Assembly (NCBI RefSeq): GCF_023502205.1
Contig: NZ_JAMFLG010000025.1
Coordinates: 1-64,000 of the forward strand
DNA length: 64,000 bases
Source of the DNA: Aquiflexum sp. TKW24L
Lineage (GTDB): Bacteria; Bacteroidota; Bacteroidia; Cytophagales; Cyclobacteriaceae
Direction: 5' to 3'
Position 1 is the first letter of the stretch. The number at the start of each line of letters is the position of its first letter. Both the position numbers and the translations under genes were made by a program. Below, in pieces: positions 26,731 to 35,782 of this stretch. The notes below the pieces were generated by a model, which worked only from the letters and a program-made list of their open reading frames with translations, did not search any database and was not told the origin of the DNA.

Positions 26731-26805
26731 TGGGACCTAGGGGATTCGAACCCATGACCTCTGCTCTGTCAAAGCAGCGCTCTAAACCAACTGAGCTAAG
26801 ATCCC
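26731..26805 (-). tRNA. tRNA-Val (GAC)
   Basis: 75 nt. The acceptor stem GGGATCT/AGGTCCC pairs over 7 bp. The D-arm is GCTC...GAGC, the anticodon arm CTGCT-TTGACAG-AGCAG gives anticodon GAC, and the T-loop is TTCGAAT. The T-stem ATGGG/CCCCT has one T-C mismatch. CCA is not encoded, and a run of six T follows the 3' end, consistent with termination. Its 5' half is duplicated twice just upstream. Confidence 0.93.
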
Positions 26806-26822
26806 AATAAATAAATACAAAT

Positions 26823-26943
26823 CAGCGCTCTTAAACCTCCCGATAGCTATCGGGATGAGCTAAGATCCCAATAAAATAAATTTAATCAGCGCACTAAACC
26901 TCCCGATAGCTATCGTCCCGATGGTTATCGGGATAAGATCCCG
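26823..26943 (-). repeat. Two broken 5'-half copies of tRNA-Val carrying CCCGATAGCTATCGGG palindromes
   Basis: Both copies keep the tRNA's CAGCGC[TA]CT..AAACC and GATCCCA ends plus the flanking AATAAA spacer. Copy 1 is 26823-26870, copy 2 is 26887-26943. In each the D-loop is replaced by the 16-bp palindrome CCCGATAGCTATCGGG (26839-26854; in copy 2 a variant followed by a second degenerate unit). Neither has an anticodon arm or 3' half, so neither is a tRNA. Origin: tandem duplication plus palindrome insertion. Confidence 0.75.
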
Positions 26944-27076
26944 ATTTGAGGCTGCTAAAATCAGGAATGATTTTGGGATTTCAAAGCCTGTACCGATATC
27001 TATTGTCATTCCAAAGAAATACTTATAACAGGTTGGATATTCAAGTCAGGAAAAAGTTCCTTCATGACTCTGTCAT
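26944..27076. other. Intergenic stretch with no recognised feature
   Basis: Lies between the tRNA-like repeats and the stop of the 108-aa gene. I see no ORF, hairpin or RNA signature. Confidence 0.5.
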
Positions 27077-27403
27077 TTAAATCGCCACATTGACTGCGGC
27101 CATCACAGCTTTTTGAAAAATATCAATGGCAGCATTGGCGGCCTTTTGGGCGATGGCTTTTGAAATGACTGCAATCGCATGAAATTCCGCTTCCGCAATC
27201 AGTTTTTCATCTTCCATCCTAGAATCAAATCTTTTTTGTGTTATCTCTTTATTGATCAGAAGATCCGCTATTAAAGCCAAACGTTCTTTGCGATTTTGAA
27301 GAAATACATTGGCAGGATTTTTCACTTCTTCCCAATTTTCAGCGACATTATGTTTGATGGCATCTGTCATCAGAAACAAGACTTCATTGATATCAAAGCT
27401 CAT
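27077..27403 (-). CDS. Hypothetical helical protein
   Basis: 108 aa, mostly alpha-helical, with Ala-rich C-terminal segments (AIAVISKAIAQKAANAAIDI and FQKAVMAAVNVAI) that are amphipathic or weakly hydrophobic. There is no signal peptide. It starts 11 bp after the stop of the lipoprotein gene and is probably its operon partner. No family is recognised. Confidence 0.6.
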   Translation of the reverse strand: MSFDINEVLFLMTDAIKHNVAENWEEVKNPANVFLQNRKERLALIADLLINKEITQKRFDSRMEDEKLIAEAEFHAIAVISKAIAQKAANAAIDIFQKAVMAAVNVAI

Positions 27404-27414
27404 AAATGATCGGG

Positions 27415-27855
27415 TTAATTTGGTGGATTTTCAGCTATCAACTTCCCTTTCTCTGCGACAAGCATCGCGTACATGAGGTCATTCATAGCCAGCATATTTA
27501 ATTTGATCAGCCCATCCGGGATGGAATTGTCTTCCTTGTGTTCGGTCTTATATTTTCGCCAGATCTGCAAAGTGATTTCGCAGATGCGGGTGGAATGGGT
27601 ATTGAGGGGTTTGACTTTATTTTTATTGAGGAGAGAAATCAGCTCGACTTCGATGTTGATGTACCCCTCCCGAAATTTTTCATATGCTCGACCGCCCTCT
27701 TCATTGGTGTGGAGGTCCATCATAGTCAAATAAAACCTGTCTATTTCCTTTGAAGTACTTTCAATCTGCTCTTGGATCTGTGCATCAAAACTTGGAACAA
27801 GCGTGATTTTACAACCTGAAATTCCAAAAAATAGCCCTAAGTAAAGTAAGGCCAC
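27415..27855 (-). CDS. Hypothetical lipoprotein with probable N-terminal frameshift
   Basis: 146 aa from GTG 27855. The hydrophobic stretch ends in a lipobox (GISGC), and the rest is a helical domain of about 130 residues. The signal lacks the usual positive N-terminus. An ATG at 27881 in another frame reads MKTILLTG and would join the hydrophobic core if one G were added to the GG near 27858, giving MKTILLTGSVALLYLGLFF. That suggests a one-base deletion or consensus error. Followed 11 bp later by the helical 108-aa gene. Confidence 0.6.
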   Translation of the reverse strand: MALLYLGLFFGISGCKITLVPSFDAQIQEQIESTSKEIDRFYLTMMDLHTNEEGGRAYEKFREGYINIEVELISLLNKNKVKPLNTHSTRICEITLQIWRKYKTEHKEDNSIPDGLIKLNMLAMNDLMYAMLVAEKGKLIAENPPN

Positions 27856-28002
27856 AGACCTGTGAGAAGTATTGTTTTCATAGATTGATAAAATGTCAGG
27901 GCTTGCTGTATTACAAAAACTCTATTCAATTTGGTCGGCTAAATCCAAAATGAACAATAAATAAATATATGAAAATCAACAGATTAAAAAAACAAAACCT
28001 GA

Positions 28003-28620
28003 TCACCCTTTCTCCCATACAAAAACACCCATTGCCCTTTGGCCATGTACCAAAACACTCTTGGCAGGTTCTAGGTATTGGAGTTTGTATTTTGAAACAA
28101 TCTCTTTTTCCAATACATCAGTCAGAAGAAATCGCTCCGACCCATCAGGCAATAAATAAACCCCATCACCCAAGTGAGGAGATTTTTCCTCCATATTTCC
28201 TTGGCCTGTAGTCATTCTGAGAAAGAAGATTGCTCCGGGTTTCAGCACCCGCATCATTTCTTCCACCATCTTAAAAAAATGGGTTTCACTCGTAGCAAAA
28301 TGTAAAACTGCAGAACTGATGACTACATCAAAAGCTCCCTGATGAAAGGGCATGGTTTCAATCAATGAAGTCTGAAAGCGAAAAATATCATAATCTTTTT
28401 GGATAGTCTGGGCATAAATCCTTGCCATTTGAATGGCGATTGGGTTGCTGTCCACTCCAAATAATTTGTATCCTTCATTCAAAAAATAGATTGTGTTTCT
28501 CCCTTCCCCGCAACCAGCATCGAGGATGTTCATTTCCTTGGTAAACCGCCTTTTGAGAATCTGATCCAGCAGGTAGATGTCAATATTGCCAAGAAGTTGG
28601 TTGAGGGATTTAATGTCCAT
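28003..28620 (-). CDS. Class I SAM-dependent methyltransferase
   Basis: 205 aa from the ATG at 28620. The SAM-binding motif I is ILDAGCGEGRNTIYFL, motif II is LFGVDSNPIAI, and VISSAVLHFATSETHFFKMV is the post-II strand. It resembles the Methyltransf_11/25 group of small-molecule methyltransferases; the substrate is unknown. The start codon overlaps the patatin stop (ATGGACATTAA), indicating translational coupling. Confidence 0.8.
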   Translation of the reverse strand: MDIKSLNQLLGNIDIYLLDQILKRRFTKEMNILDAGCGEGRNTIYFLNEGYKLFGVDSNPIAIQMARIYAQTIQKDYDIFRFQTSLIETMPFHQGAFDVVISSAVLHFATSETHFFKMVEEMMRVLKPGAIFFLRMTTGQGNMEEKSPHLGDGVYLLPDGSERFLLTDVLEKEIVSKYKLQYLEPAKSVLVHGQRAMGVFVWEKG

Positions 28621-29518
28621 TTTCGTGTTTTTCAATGGCTGCAAAAGCTTTTTGCCTGCCGATCTCGATCATTTCGGCAGCCCGGTGGAATTCCAAGGTG
28701 CCAGCTTGTATTCTGGAAATTTCTACAATAATGTCCACATCATATTTTTCAATGACAAGTTCCGAGAGCCTATCTTGAAGTATGTCAAAGGAATAGTTTA
28801 AAAGCTCCAAAGAACTCATTCCCTTAATTTTTTCTTCTTTCTCATTAGAGGAAAAATAGGAAGAGAACTTCCGTCGGTAATCTGTCAACCAATGGGGGGA
28901 CTCACCTTTAGCAGTATCACTTTCTTTTTTCTCCTTTTCTTTTGAATTTTCTACAAAGGCGGTTTTGGGACCGTTCAGGTCAACAGCAAAAATCAGGTCT
29001 GCAATCCTGTCTTTTGGGATAAGGTTCAGGGGAATGGGATTTAGGATACTGCCGTCAATGAATTCCTTTCCATGGATTTTGGAAGGAGTAAAAACCGTCG
29101 GAATAGAGGCCGAAGCTCGGATAGCGGAATAAAGGCTCCCTTTTCTAAAAATGTGTTCTTTGCCACCAGGGATTCCCACGGCATTACAGACAAATGGAAT
29201 ATTCAAATCCTCAATCTGACAGTCTTCAATGATTTTTTGTAAGGCACCGAAAACTTTGACCCCTTTGATAAATCCCTTGCTTGATAGGGTAAAGTCCATC
29301 AGGGAAAACACATCGATCCTGTCCAGATTGCAGATCCAATCTTTGAATTTGGATAAATTGCCGCTCGCGTACATGCCACCAACCAATGCTCCTGCAGAGC
29401 ATCCTGCGATCGAGACAATCTCATAACCTGATTCTTCAAGCGCTTCAATGACACCGATATGTGCCATTCCCCTAGCTCCACCACTCGATAGTACCAATGA
29501 AACTGTTTTTTTGCTCAT
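28610..29518 (-). CDS. Patatin-like phospholipase
   Basis: 302 aa. It has the oxyanion loop SSGGARG, the nucleophile GCSAG (GxSxG) and the catalytic Asp in FIDGSILNPIPL (DGS in place of the usual DG[GA]). This is the Ser-Asp dyad of bacterial patatin lipases/acylhydrolases. It is cytosolic with no signal peptide. A charged lysine/glutamate-rich linker (about 205-220) divides it from a C-terminal helical part. It forms a coupled pair with the downstream methyltransferase. Confidence 0.88.
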   Translation of the reverse strand: MSKKTVSLVLSSGGARGMAHIGVIEALEESGYEIVSIAGCSAGALVGGMYASGNLSKFKDWICNLDRIDVFSLMDFTLSSKGFIKGVKVFGALQKIIEDCQIEDLNIPFVCNAVGIPGGKEHIFRKGSLYSAIRASASIPTVFTPSKIHGKEFIDGSILNPIPLNLIPKDRIADLIFAVDLNGPKTAFVENSKEKEKKESDTAKGESPHWLTDYRRKFSSYFSSNEKEEKIKGMSSLELLNYSFDILQDRLSELVIEKYDVDIIVEISRIQAGTLEFHRAAEMIEIGRQKAFAAIEKHENGH

Positions 29519-29582
29519 GGTTTAATTTGATTTTGAAAAATGAATGCTACTTTTCTATTTCGAAAAACGAAATTAAGCAATT

Positions 29583-30005
29583 ATGGGTCAATTTAAGCCT
29601 TTTCATCTCGCATTTCCTATCAGGGACATCGAGGAAACACGTCAGTTTTATGGGGATTTATTGGGTTGCGATATAGGGAGAAGTACCGACAAATGGATAG
29701 ATTTTAATTTTTTCGGGCATCAGCTATCTGCCCATATCAAACCTGAAGAGCTTTCCCTTGCCAAAGCCAATGAAGTAGATGGAAAAAACGTGCCTGTCAG
29801 ACATTTTGGAGTGATCCTTCCTTGGGAAGAGTGGCATTCATTGGCAGATAAGTTGAGAGAGTTTGGGATTGAGTTTGTTATTGAACCTTATATCCGCTTC
29901 AAAGGTGAAGTCGGCGAACAGGCAACCATGTTCTTCTTAGATCCCTGCGGCAATGCTTTAGAATTCAAATCCTTTCAAGACGAAAGTCAGATATTTGCGA
30001 AATAG
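29583..30005 (+). CDS. VOC-family (glyoxalase-fold) protein
   Basis: 140 aa. A single vicinal-oxygen-chelate module pair: [28 protein letters not shown] at the N-terminus, and [12 protein letters not shown] and [16 protein letters not shown] at the C-terminus, giving candidate metal ligands His8, His76 and Glu131. Reaction unknown. It is divergent from the patatin gene. Confidence 0.82.
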   Translation: MGQFKPFHLAFPIRDIEETRQFYGDLLGCDIGRSTDKWIDFNFFGHQLSAHIKPEELSLAKANEVDGKNVPVRHFGVILPWEEWHSLADKLREFGIEFVIEPYIRFKGEVGEQATMFFLDPCGNALEFKSFQDESQIFAK

Positions 30006-30609
30006 GATTTCGGTCACTCTGAGTGCCCAACATTTCAAAAAAACATTCAGAAAAGGAATGACATTGAAACTATTTTATTTCGGCCTCGGCAAGCTCGGCC
30101 ACCGGAATTTTGTTGTCGGGGAGGGAGATGTAAAAGGCGGCAGAGCTGCCTTTTACATCTCCCTCCAAATAAACCAAAAACCCCGTTCCCCGAGCTTGCC
30201 GAGGGGTGATTTATATTTATGTCATTGGTAACAAAGTGAAGAGTCTCAAAGATTAAAGAGATTCTTCACCTCCGCAAGCTGCTGTTATCAATGACATCAC
30301 GGGAGCTTAGGATATCTTGATTCTGATTTCAATAAAACTTATTTTCTCTATTAAACTTCCTCCTGCTTTAGCTGGAGGGAAATAAAAGCACCGATCTCCA
30401 CGGCTTTAGCCAAATCATATCCACCTTCATAAATCCAATCTCATTGTTTTGGCTAAAGCCGATTTTATGCTCGGCATTTATTTGTGAATGGGCTAAAGCC
30501 ACATTCCTATTGAACCTCAATATTCCAACATGTCAGTCCCCATTCTGAATATTTACAAATGATGGGGACTCAGAATGACGGGGTTTTGAGAGAATTTAAA
30601 TAGCTTTTT
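30006..30609. repeat. Cluster of dispersed inverted repeats (three families)
   Basis: 604 bp without a gene. Family A: a nested hairpin with outer arms CCTCGGCAAGCTCGG (30084-30098) and CCGAGCTTGCCGAGG (30190-30204), and an inner perfect 19-bp stem (30120-30138 with 30148-30166). Family B: TGTCATTGGTAACA (30220-30233) with TGTTATCAATGACA (30283-30296), plus GTGAAGAGTCTC/GAGATTCTTCAC inside it. Family C: CGGCTTTAGCCAA (30401), TTGGCTAAAGCCG (30449) and GGCTAAAGCC (30491). A final pair AGTCCCCAT/ATGGGGACT sits at 30535-30570. No U-run follows the big hairpin. Confidence 0.7.
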
Positions 30610-33426
30610 CTACATAAAAGACTCCCTCAGGTATTTGCCTGTATAATTTCCTTCTGTTTCCATCAAGGCTTCCGGGGTTCCTTCGAATGTAACATATCCC
30701 CCTTTTTCTCCGCCTTCCGGACCTAAATCGATCACCCAATCGGCTGCTTTGATCACTTCGGTATTGTGCTCAATGATGATGACCGAATGTCCTTGGTCTA
30801 TCAATGCATTGATCGAATGCAGGAGCTTTCGGATATCATGAAAATGCAGTCCAGTCGTCGGTTCATCAAAAATAAACAGCACATGGTCTCCCGGTTTGGT
30901 GCCTCCCTTACCAAGGAAAGAAGCGAGTTTTACCCTTTGGGCTTCTCCTCCTGAAAGTGTGTTGGAAGATTGTCCCATGCCGATATACCCCAATCCAACT
31001 TCCTGCAGCGGTTGGAGTTTGTTGATGATTTGGGTTTTTCCTTTGAAAAATTCCATTGCCTCATCGATGGTCATGTCCAAAACATCTGAAATGTCTTTGT
31101 CATGATATTTGACATCGAGGATTTCGTTTTTGAATCTTTTCCCTTTACACGACTCACAAGTCAGGTGGATGTCCGCCATAAACTGCATCTCGACAGTCAC
31201 CGTACCTTCTCCCTGACAAGCTTCACATCTTCCGCCGTCTACATTGAAGGAAAAGAATGCCGGTTTGTAGCCTCTTTGCTTGGCCAAAGTCTGATCCGAA
31301 TACAAGGTTCTGATCGCATCGTAGGCTTTCACGTAAGTGACCGGATTGGACCTAGAAGATTTCCCGATGGGATTTTGGTCTACAAATTCTATTTGGGTGA
31401 TCTTTTTATAACTGCCGTCCAATTTGTCAAACTTCCCTGTTTCGTCGATGACGGTTCCCAGTGTTTTTCCCAAAGCCGGATACAAAACCTTTTTGATCAA
31501 AGTGGATTTGCCCGAGCCACTGACGCCCGTGACGCAGGTCAGGGTGTTCAATGGGAACTTGACAGTCAGGTTTTTGAGGTTATTTTCTCTTGCACCCTTG
31601 ACGATGATGGAATCACGAAATTTTCTGTTCTGCACCTTGTTCTGGATTTTTTCTTCACCTTTCAGGTAGCGTGCGGTATAGGTATTTCCCTTGATCATCA
31701 GCTCAGTCAGGTCTCCCTGAAAAACCAACTCCCCACCCAAAACCCCGGCATCCGGTCCGATATCGATGATTTGATCAGCGGCTTTCATGACTTTTTCCTC
31801 GTGCTCCACCACGATCACAGTATTGCCCATATCTCTCAGAACCTTCAACACCTCAATCAACCTGTCGGTGTCTCGCGGGTGGAGACCGATGCTTGGTTCG
31901 TCAAGGATATACATGGAGCCGACCAAAGCCGAACCCAAGGAAGTTGCCAATTTAATCCGCTGATATTCTCCACCTGAAAGGGAAGAAGTGAGCCGATTTA
32001 AGGTCAGATACCCAAGCCCAACTTTATCAATATATTCTAATCTGTTCAGGATTTCTTTGAGTAGGCGGTTAGCAACTTTATGATCTGCCTCGGTCAACTC
32101 AATGTTTTTGAAAAAATCAAATGCCTTCTCAATCGGAAGCAACACAATATCAGTAATGGACCTGCCATTGATTTTGACAAAAGAAGCGTCCTTTCTCAGT
32201 CTCGTTCCCCTACAATCCGGACAGGTGGTTTTACCCCTGAACCGTGAAAGCATGACCCGGTATTGAATTTTATGTGTCTTGGTTTCCAAGTCCGCAAAAA
32301 AGTCATTGAGACCTTGGAAGAAGGAATTTCCTGTCCAAATCAATTCTTTTTGGGCTTCATCCAAATCTTCATAAGCCCGATGGATCGGGAAATCAAAGTA
32401 GATTCCTTTTTTTACCAAAGGCTCAAGCCATTTGCCTGAACTCTCCCCTCTCCACGGTGCAATTGCCCCTTCATAGACCGATAGACTTTTGTCGGGGATG
32501 ACCAAGTCGGCATCCAGGCCAAGGACAGATCCAAAACCCTCACATCTTTTGCAGGCTCCGTAGGGATTGTTGAAGCTAAAAAAATTGACGGAAGGAAGCT
32601 CAAAGCTCATTCCATCCAATTCAAAACGATCGGTGAACGTTTTCTTTTCCTTTCCAGGTATGGTTACGGTGCATTCCCCGTGGCCTTCATAAAAAGCCGT
32701 CTGTACCGAGTCCGCGATCCTAAATTGATTGTCTTCGTCTTCCTTTTGGATGGAAACCCGGTCTATCAGAATTTCATAGTTTCCTTTGGGAACATTTTTT
32801 TCGGCAACCATATCCTCTACAAAATATGCATCTCCATTCACCAAAACCCTAGAAAACCCTTTCTGAAGTAGCAATTCCAACTCCTTCAGCATCGTTCTTC
32901 CATTCATCAGTTGGAGTGGGCAGGAGATCATTACTTTTTCTCCTTCTTCAAAGCTGTTGATAAAATCCACCACATCAGTTACTGTCTGGTGTTTGACTTC
33001 TTCGCCGCTGACAGGGGAGATTGTCTTTCCTATTCTACTAAATAACAATTTGAGGTAATCGTAGATTTCTGTGGTGGTGCCAACAGTAGACCGGGGATTT
33101 TTGGTGCTTGCTTTCTGTTGGATGGCGATGGCCGGGGAAACGCCTTTGATGTATTCGACATCGGGTTTTTCCATTCTGCCGAGAAACTGCCGGGCATACG
33201 AGCTCAGACTTTCCACATACATTCTTTGGCCTTCGGCAAAGAGTGTGTCAAAAGCCAGAGAGGATTTACCGGAGCCTGAGAGTCCGGTGATTACCACTAG
33301 TTTATTTCTCGGAATGGCGACGCTCAGGCTTTTGAGGTTATTTACCTTGGCGTTTTTGATGATGATGAATTCCTTGGGATCAAGGTTTTCTATAGAAGGA
33401 GATTGAAATTCGGTGCTTACACTCAT
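30610..33426 (-). CDS. uvrA: UvrA, nucleotide excision repair ATPase
   Basis: 938 aa from the ATG at 33426. It has two ABC modules: Walker A GLSGSGKSSLA with a signature LSGGEYQR and Walker B region YILDEPSIGLH in the first half; then Walker A GVSGSGKSTL, zinc-finger CEACQGEGTV/CESCKGKRF, LSGGEAQR and FIFDEPTTGLH in the second. CKRCEGFG and CPDCRGTR mark the other zinc site. UvrA scans DNA for bulky lesions and loads UvrB. Alone on the minus strand with a repeat-filled downstream region. Confidence 0.98.
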   Translation of the reverse strand: MSVSTEFQSPSIENLDPKEFIIIKNAKVNNLKSLSVAIPRNKLVVITGLSGSGKSSLAFDTLFAEGQRMYVESLSSYARQFLGRMEKPDVEYIKGVSPAIAIQQKASTKNPRSTVGTTTEIYDYLKLLFSRIGKTISPVSGEEVKHQTVTDVVDFINSFEEGEKVMISCPLQLMNGRTMLKELELLLQKGFSRVLVNGDAYFVEDMVAEKNVPKGNYEILIDRVSIQKEDEDNQFRIADSVQTAFYEGHGECTVTIPGKEKKTFTDRFELDGMSFELPSVNFFSFNNPYGACKRCEGFGSVLGLDADLVIPDKSLSVYEGAIAPWRGESSGKWLEPLVKKGIYFDFPIHRAYEDLDEAQKELIWTGNSFFQGLNDFFADLETKTHKIQYRVMLSRFRGKTTCPDCRGTRLRKDASFVKINGRSITDIVLLPIEKAFDFFKNIELTEADHKVANRLLKEILNRLEYIDKVGLGYLTLNRLTSSLSGGEYQRIKLATSLGSALVGSMYILDEPSIGLHPRDTDRLIEVLKVLRDMGNTVIVVEHEEKVMKAADQIIDIGPDAGVLGGELVFQGDLTELMIKGNTYTARYLKGEEKIQNKVQNRKFRDSIIVKGARENNLKNLTVKFPLNTLTCVTGVSGSGKSTLIKKVLYPALGKTLGTVIDETGKFDKLDGSYKKITQIEFVDQNPIGKSSRSNPVTYVKAYDAIRTLYSDQTLAKQRGYKPAFFSFNVDGGRCEACQGEGTVTVEMQFMADIHLTCESCKGKRFKNEILDVKYHDKDISDVLDMTIDEAMEFFKGKTQIINKLQPLQEVGLGYIGMGQSSNTLSGGEAQRVKLASFLGKGGTKPGDHVLFIFDEPTTGLHFHDIRKLLHSINALIDQGHSVIIIEHNTEVIKAADWVIDLGPEGGEKGGYVTFEGTPEALMETEGNYTGKYLRESFM

Positions 33427-33476
33427 AAATGCAAAGTTACCCAAACAACAGCTCAAAAGGTAATTTGTTGGAAAGA

Positions 33477-34061
33477 TTAGACCTCAATCTGCCAAAGTAT
33501 GAAGGCGTAGACAAAATACCTCAGGATTCTAAAAAGACTGTTGAGCAGGTATTTTTTTTTGTCCAGTCCACCTGCCCCTGCAAGCAATGATACAGCGGAA
33601 AATGGTATCGGGGTGACGGAAGCCACGATCACCAGGTAGCCGCCATATTGGTCAAACATCTTGTGGTATTTCTTGAGAAATTTGTTGTCTCCATTTAACC
33701 AAGAGACTTTTCCTTTAAGGTACTTGCCAATGGTGAAATTCAAAAAACCAGCTGCATAGGAGATTACAGAAAGCATGCCAATACTAAGAAAATAAGGACC
33801 CAAAAAACCTGTTTCCATCGACCAAAGCATAAAAATCTCGGGAGGAATGATACCGAAGATAATCTCCGAAGCAACAAAGACTGCCAAGACCAACATGGGA
33901 TTATTGTAGATCGAACCAAACCAAAGCATACGGTCCTCCTCTGTGGTCCCCTTTCTAAGAAGATAAAAAATCAGAACCAATATTGCCAAAAAGAAAAAGC
34001 CTTTCAGGATATTCTTTACTAGAAAATTGGTTTTTTCATTTGAAAATCTTATCCATTTCAT
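33477..34061 (-). CDS. VTT-domain (DedA/YqaA-like) inner membrane protein
   Basis: 194 aa with about 4-5 TM segments. FGIIPPEIFMLW, the Gly/Pro-rich VASVTPIPFSAVSLLAGAGG and the C-terminal RILRYFVYAFILW match the SNARE-associated/VTT domain. These proteins are linked to lipid scrambling or ion homeostasis. Located upstream of uvrA on the same strand, with a 50-bp gap. Confidence 0.75.
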   Translation of the reverse strand: MKWIRFSNEKTNFLVKNILKGFFFLAILVLIFYLLRKGTTEEDRMLWFGSIYNNPMLVLAVFVASEIIFGIIPPEIFMLWSMETGFLGPYFLSIGMLSVISYAAGFLNFTIGKYLKGKVSWLNGDNKFLKKYHKMFDQYGGYLVIVASVTPIPFSAVSLLAGAGGLDKKKYLLNSLFRILRYFVYAFILWQIEV

Positions 34062-34180
34062 GTTTACTAGGTTTCACAACCCAATAAAGGTAGGAATGAA
34101 ATCCAATGATTTCCTGTTTTTGCTGAACTCGTTTCTTCAATTTTGGCTTAATTTGAAAAAAATTGTCAACCAACAATATC

Positions 34181-34693
34181 ATGAAAATAGAGAAAAACAA
34201 AGTTGTGGCGATCAGCTATGAGCTGCATGTCGACGACGGGGAAAACGGGAAGGAACATTTTGAAAGTGTCAAAAAAGAGCAGGCCTTTCATTTTCTTTTT
34301 GGCACAGGTCACGTACTACCGGCTTTGGAAGCTGCTTTTGAAGGAAAAGAAGCCGGAGATAAGTTTGAGGTTTTTATAGATTTCGAACATGGCTATGGTG
34401 ATTATGATGAAAGCAAAAAAGTCATTGTTCCAAAAGCCAACTTTAAAGAGGACGGCAAGAAGACCAAGACTTCACTCCGTGTCGGCCAAGTTGTCCCGAT
34501 GCAGGATGACCAAGGCAATCAGCTAAAGGGTGAAATCACCAAGATAGATTTCAAAGGAATTCACATGGATTTCAATTCACCGTTGGCTGGCCTGGATCTC
34601 TATTTTGAAGGTGAAATAGTATCTGTCAGGGATGCCTCTCCAGAAGAAATCGACCATGGTCATGTGCATGGTGAAGGTGGGCATCATCATTGA
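34181..34693 (+). CDS. slyD: FKBP-type peptidyl-prolyl isomerase, SlyD-like
   Basis: 170 aa from ATG 34181, which avoids a short non-conserved extension. The FKBP core starts VAISYELHVDDG, with FHFLFGTGHVLPALEAAFEGKEAGDKFEV and an insert-in-flap domain (VIVPKANF...). The C-terminus is histidine-rich (HGHVHGEGGHHH), the SlyD nickel-binding tail. It acts as a folding chaperone and metallochaperone in the cytoplasm. Confidence 0.9.
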   Translation: MKIEKNKVVAISYELHVDDGENGKEHFESVKKEQAFHFLFGTGHVLPALEAAFEGKEAGDKFEVFIDFEHGYGDYDESKKVIVPKANFKEDGKKTKTSLRVGQVVPMQDDQGNQLKGEITKIDFKGIHMDFNSPLAGLDLYFEGEIVSVRDASPEEIDHGHVHGEGGHHH

Positions 34694-34900
34694 GCTTCGT
34701 AAAGGAAGATGAAAAAAATAAACCTGCTTGGTTGGCCTAATTATGAGTTTTTATTTTAGAAATAATTTTAAGTTTAGTTGTTGCGGGTCGAAAAATTCAT
34801 TGGTTAAAAAGGTTATTTTATTTACTATTTAATTCATTTTAAGAACCTTTTGAGTGTTTTTCAAATCGATTTAATACAAAATCATGTTGTGATGGAGTCT

Positions 34901-34908
34901 TAAATTTG
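34901..34908 (+). promoter_or_regulatory. Candidate -7 box (TAAATTTG) for the DUF3050 gene
   Basis: It fits TAnnTTTG but lies only 16 bp before the start codon, giving a very short leader. The -33 element is not clear. Confidence 0.3.
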
Positions 34909-34924
34909 TTTAAAAACGTTACCC

Positions 34925-35722
34925 ATGAATCCAAATATTCAAAGAATTTTAAATGAAATAACCCCCTACAGAGAGGTTTTATTGCAGCATCCTATTTATG
35001 GAAATATAAAAAATCTGAATGAATTTCGGGTTTTTATGGAGAATCATGTATTTGCCGTATGGGATTTCATGACCCTTTTGAAGGCTTTACAAATGAAACT
35101 TACCGGGTCATCTCTCCCTTGGATACCTTCATCAGATCCTTTGATTGCGAGATTGATCAATGATATCGTCCTTGCAGAAGAAAGTGATGAGGACGGCAGG
35201 GGTGGCTATTGCAGCCATTTTGAGTTATACCTTCGATCCATGGAGGAAGCAGGAGCAAGTACTGATAAAATCACTGACCTAATATCCATGCTAAGAGATG
35301 GTCAAAATCTGGAGAAAGTTGTCGGGGAACTTGATTTGCCTGAGCATATTCTCCATTTTTTGGAAGTAAATTTTCAGGTAGTGAAAAAGGGGAAATCCCA
35401 TGAAATAGCCGCTTCCTTTACCTTAGGTAGAGAGGAACTGATCCCCGATATGTTCCGCAGGTTGGTCAATGACCTTATCAATACAAAACCCTCTGAACTA
35501 TCTACTTTGAAATATTATTTTGACAGGCACATTCATCTTGATGAAGACCACCACGGACCTTTAGCACTTAGAATGCTCGAACAACTCTGTGGAAATGATG
35601 CCCAAAAATGGAATGAGGCAGAACAGGCTGCAAAGGAAGCTCTTGAGGCGAGAAAGGTCCTTTGGGATGGAATAAATAAGGAAATATTAGAACTTTCAGT
35701 CCAAAAAATCGAAGCCTATTGA
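34925..35722 (+). CDS. DUF3050 protein (heme-oxygenase-like fold)
   Basis: 265 aa. ILNEITPYREVLLQHPIYGNIKN, FMENHVFAVWDFMTLLKALQ, CSHFELYLRSMEEAG and a late FDRHIHLDEDHHGPLAL are conserved in the DUF3050 family. The many His/Glu residues are consistent with a diiron or heme-oxygenase-like helical fold. Function not established. A bidirectional terminator follows. Confidence 0.85.
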   Translation: MNPNIQRILNEITPYREVLLQHPIYGNIKNLNEFRVFMENHVFAVWDFMTLLKALQMKLTGSSLPWIPSSDPLIARLINDIVLAEESDEDGRGGYCSHFELYLRSMEEAGASTDKITDLISMLRDGQNLEKVVGELDLPEHILHFLEVNFQVVKKGKSHEIAASFTLGREELIPDMFRRLVNDLINTKPSELSTLKYYFDRHIHLDEDHHGPLALRMLEQLCGNDAQKWNEAEQAAKEALEARKVLWDGINKEILELSVQKIEAY

Positions 35723-35728
35723 TAGAAA

Positions 35729-35759
35729 CCCTCTACAATGCCTCAGGTTTTGTAGAGGG
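35729..35759. terminator. Bidirectional terminator between DUF3050 and the convergent dehydratase
   Basis: A perfect 10-bp stem, CCCTCTACAA (35729-35738) with TTGTAGAGGG (35750-35759), with A/T-rich flanks, between two convergent genes. Confidence 0.75.
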
Positions 35760-35782
35760 AAAATCAAAGAGCAACAGAAAAA

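Noticed and set aside
26823-26943. Second and third tRNA genes
   Set aside because: Only 5' halves remain and the D-loop is replaced by a palindrome; no anticodon or T-arm.
30120-30166. Terminator after the VOC gene
   Set aside because: The 19-bp stem is strong but no U-run follows on either strand; better described as part of a repeat element.
30006-30609. CRISPR array
   Set aside because: Repeats are inverted and of mixed length without regular spacers, and no cas gene is present.
31102-31977. A 291-aa open frame on the plus strand inside uvrA
   Set aside because: Antisense to the strongly conserved uvrA frame; no family motif and a composition typical of a shadow frame.
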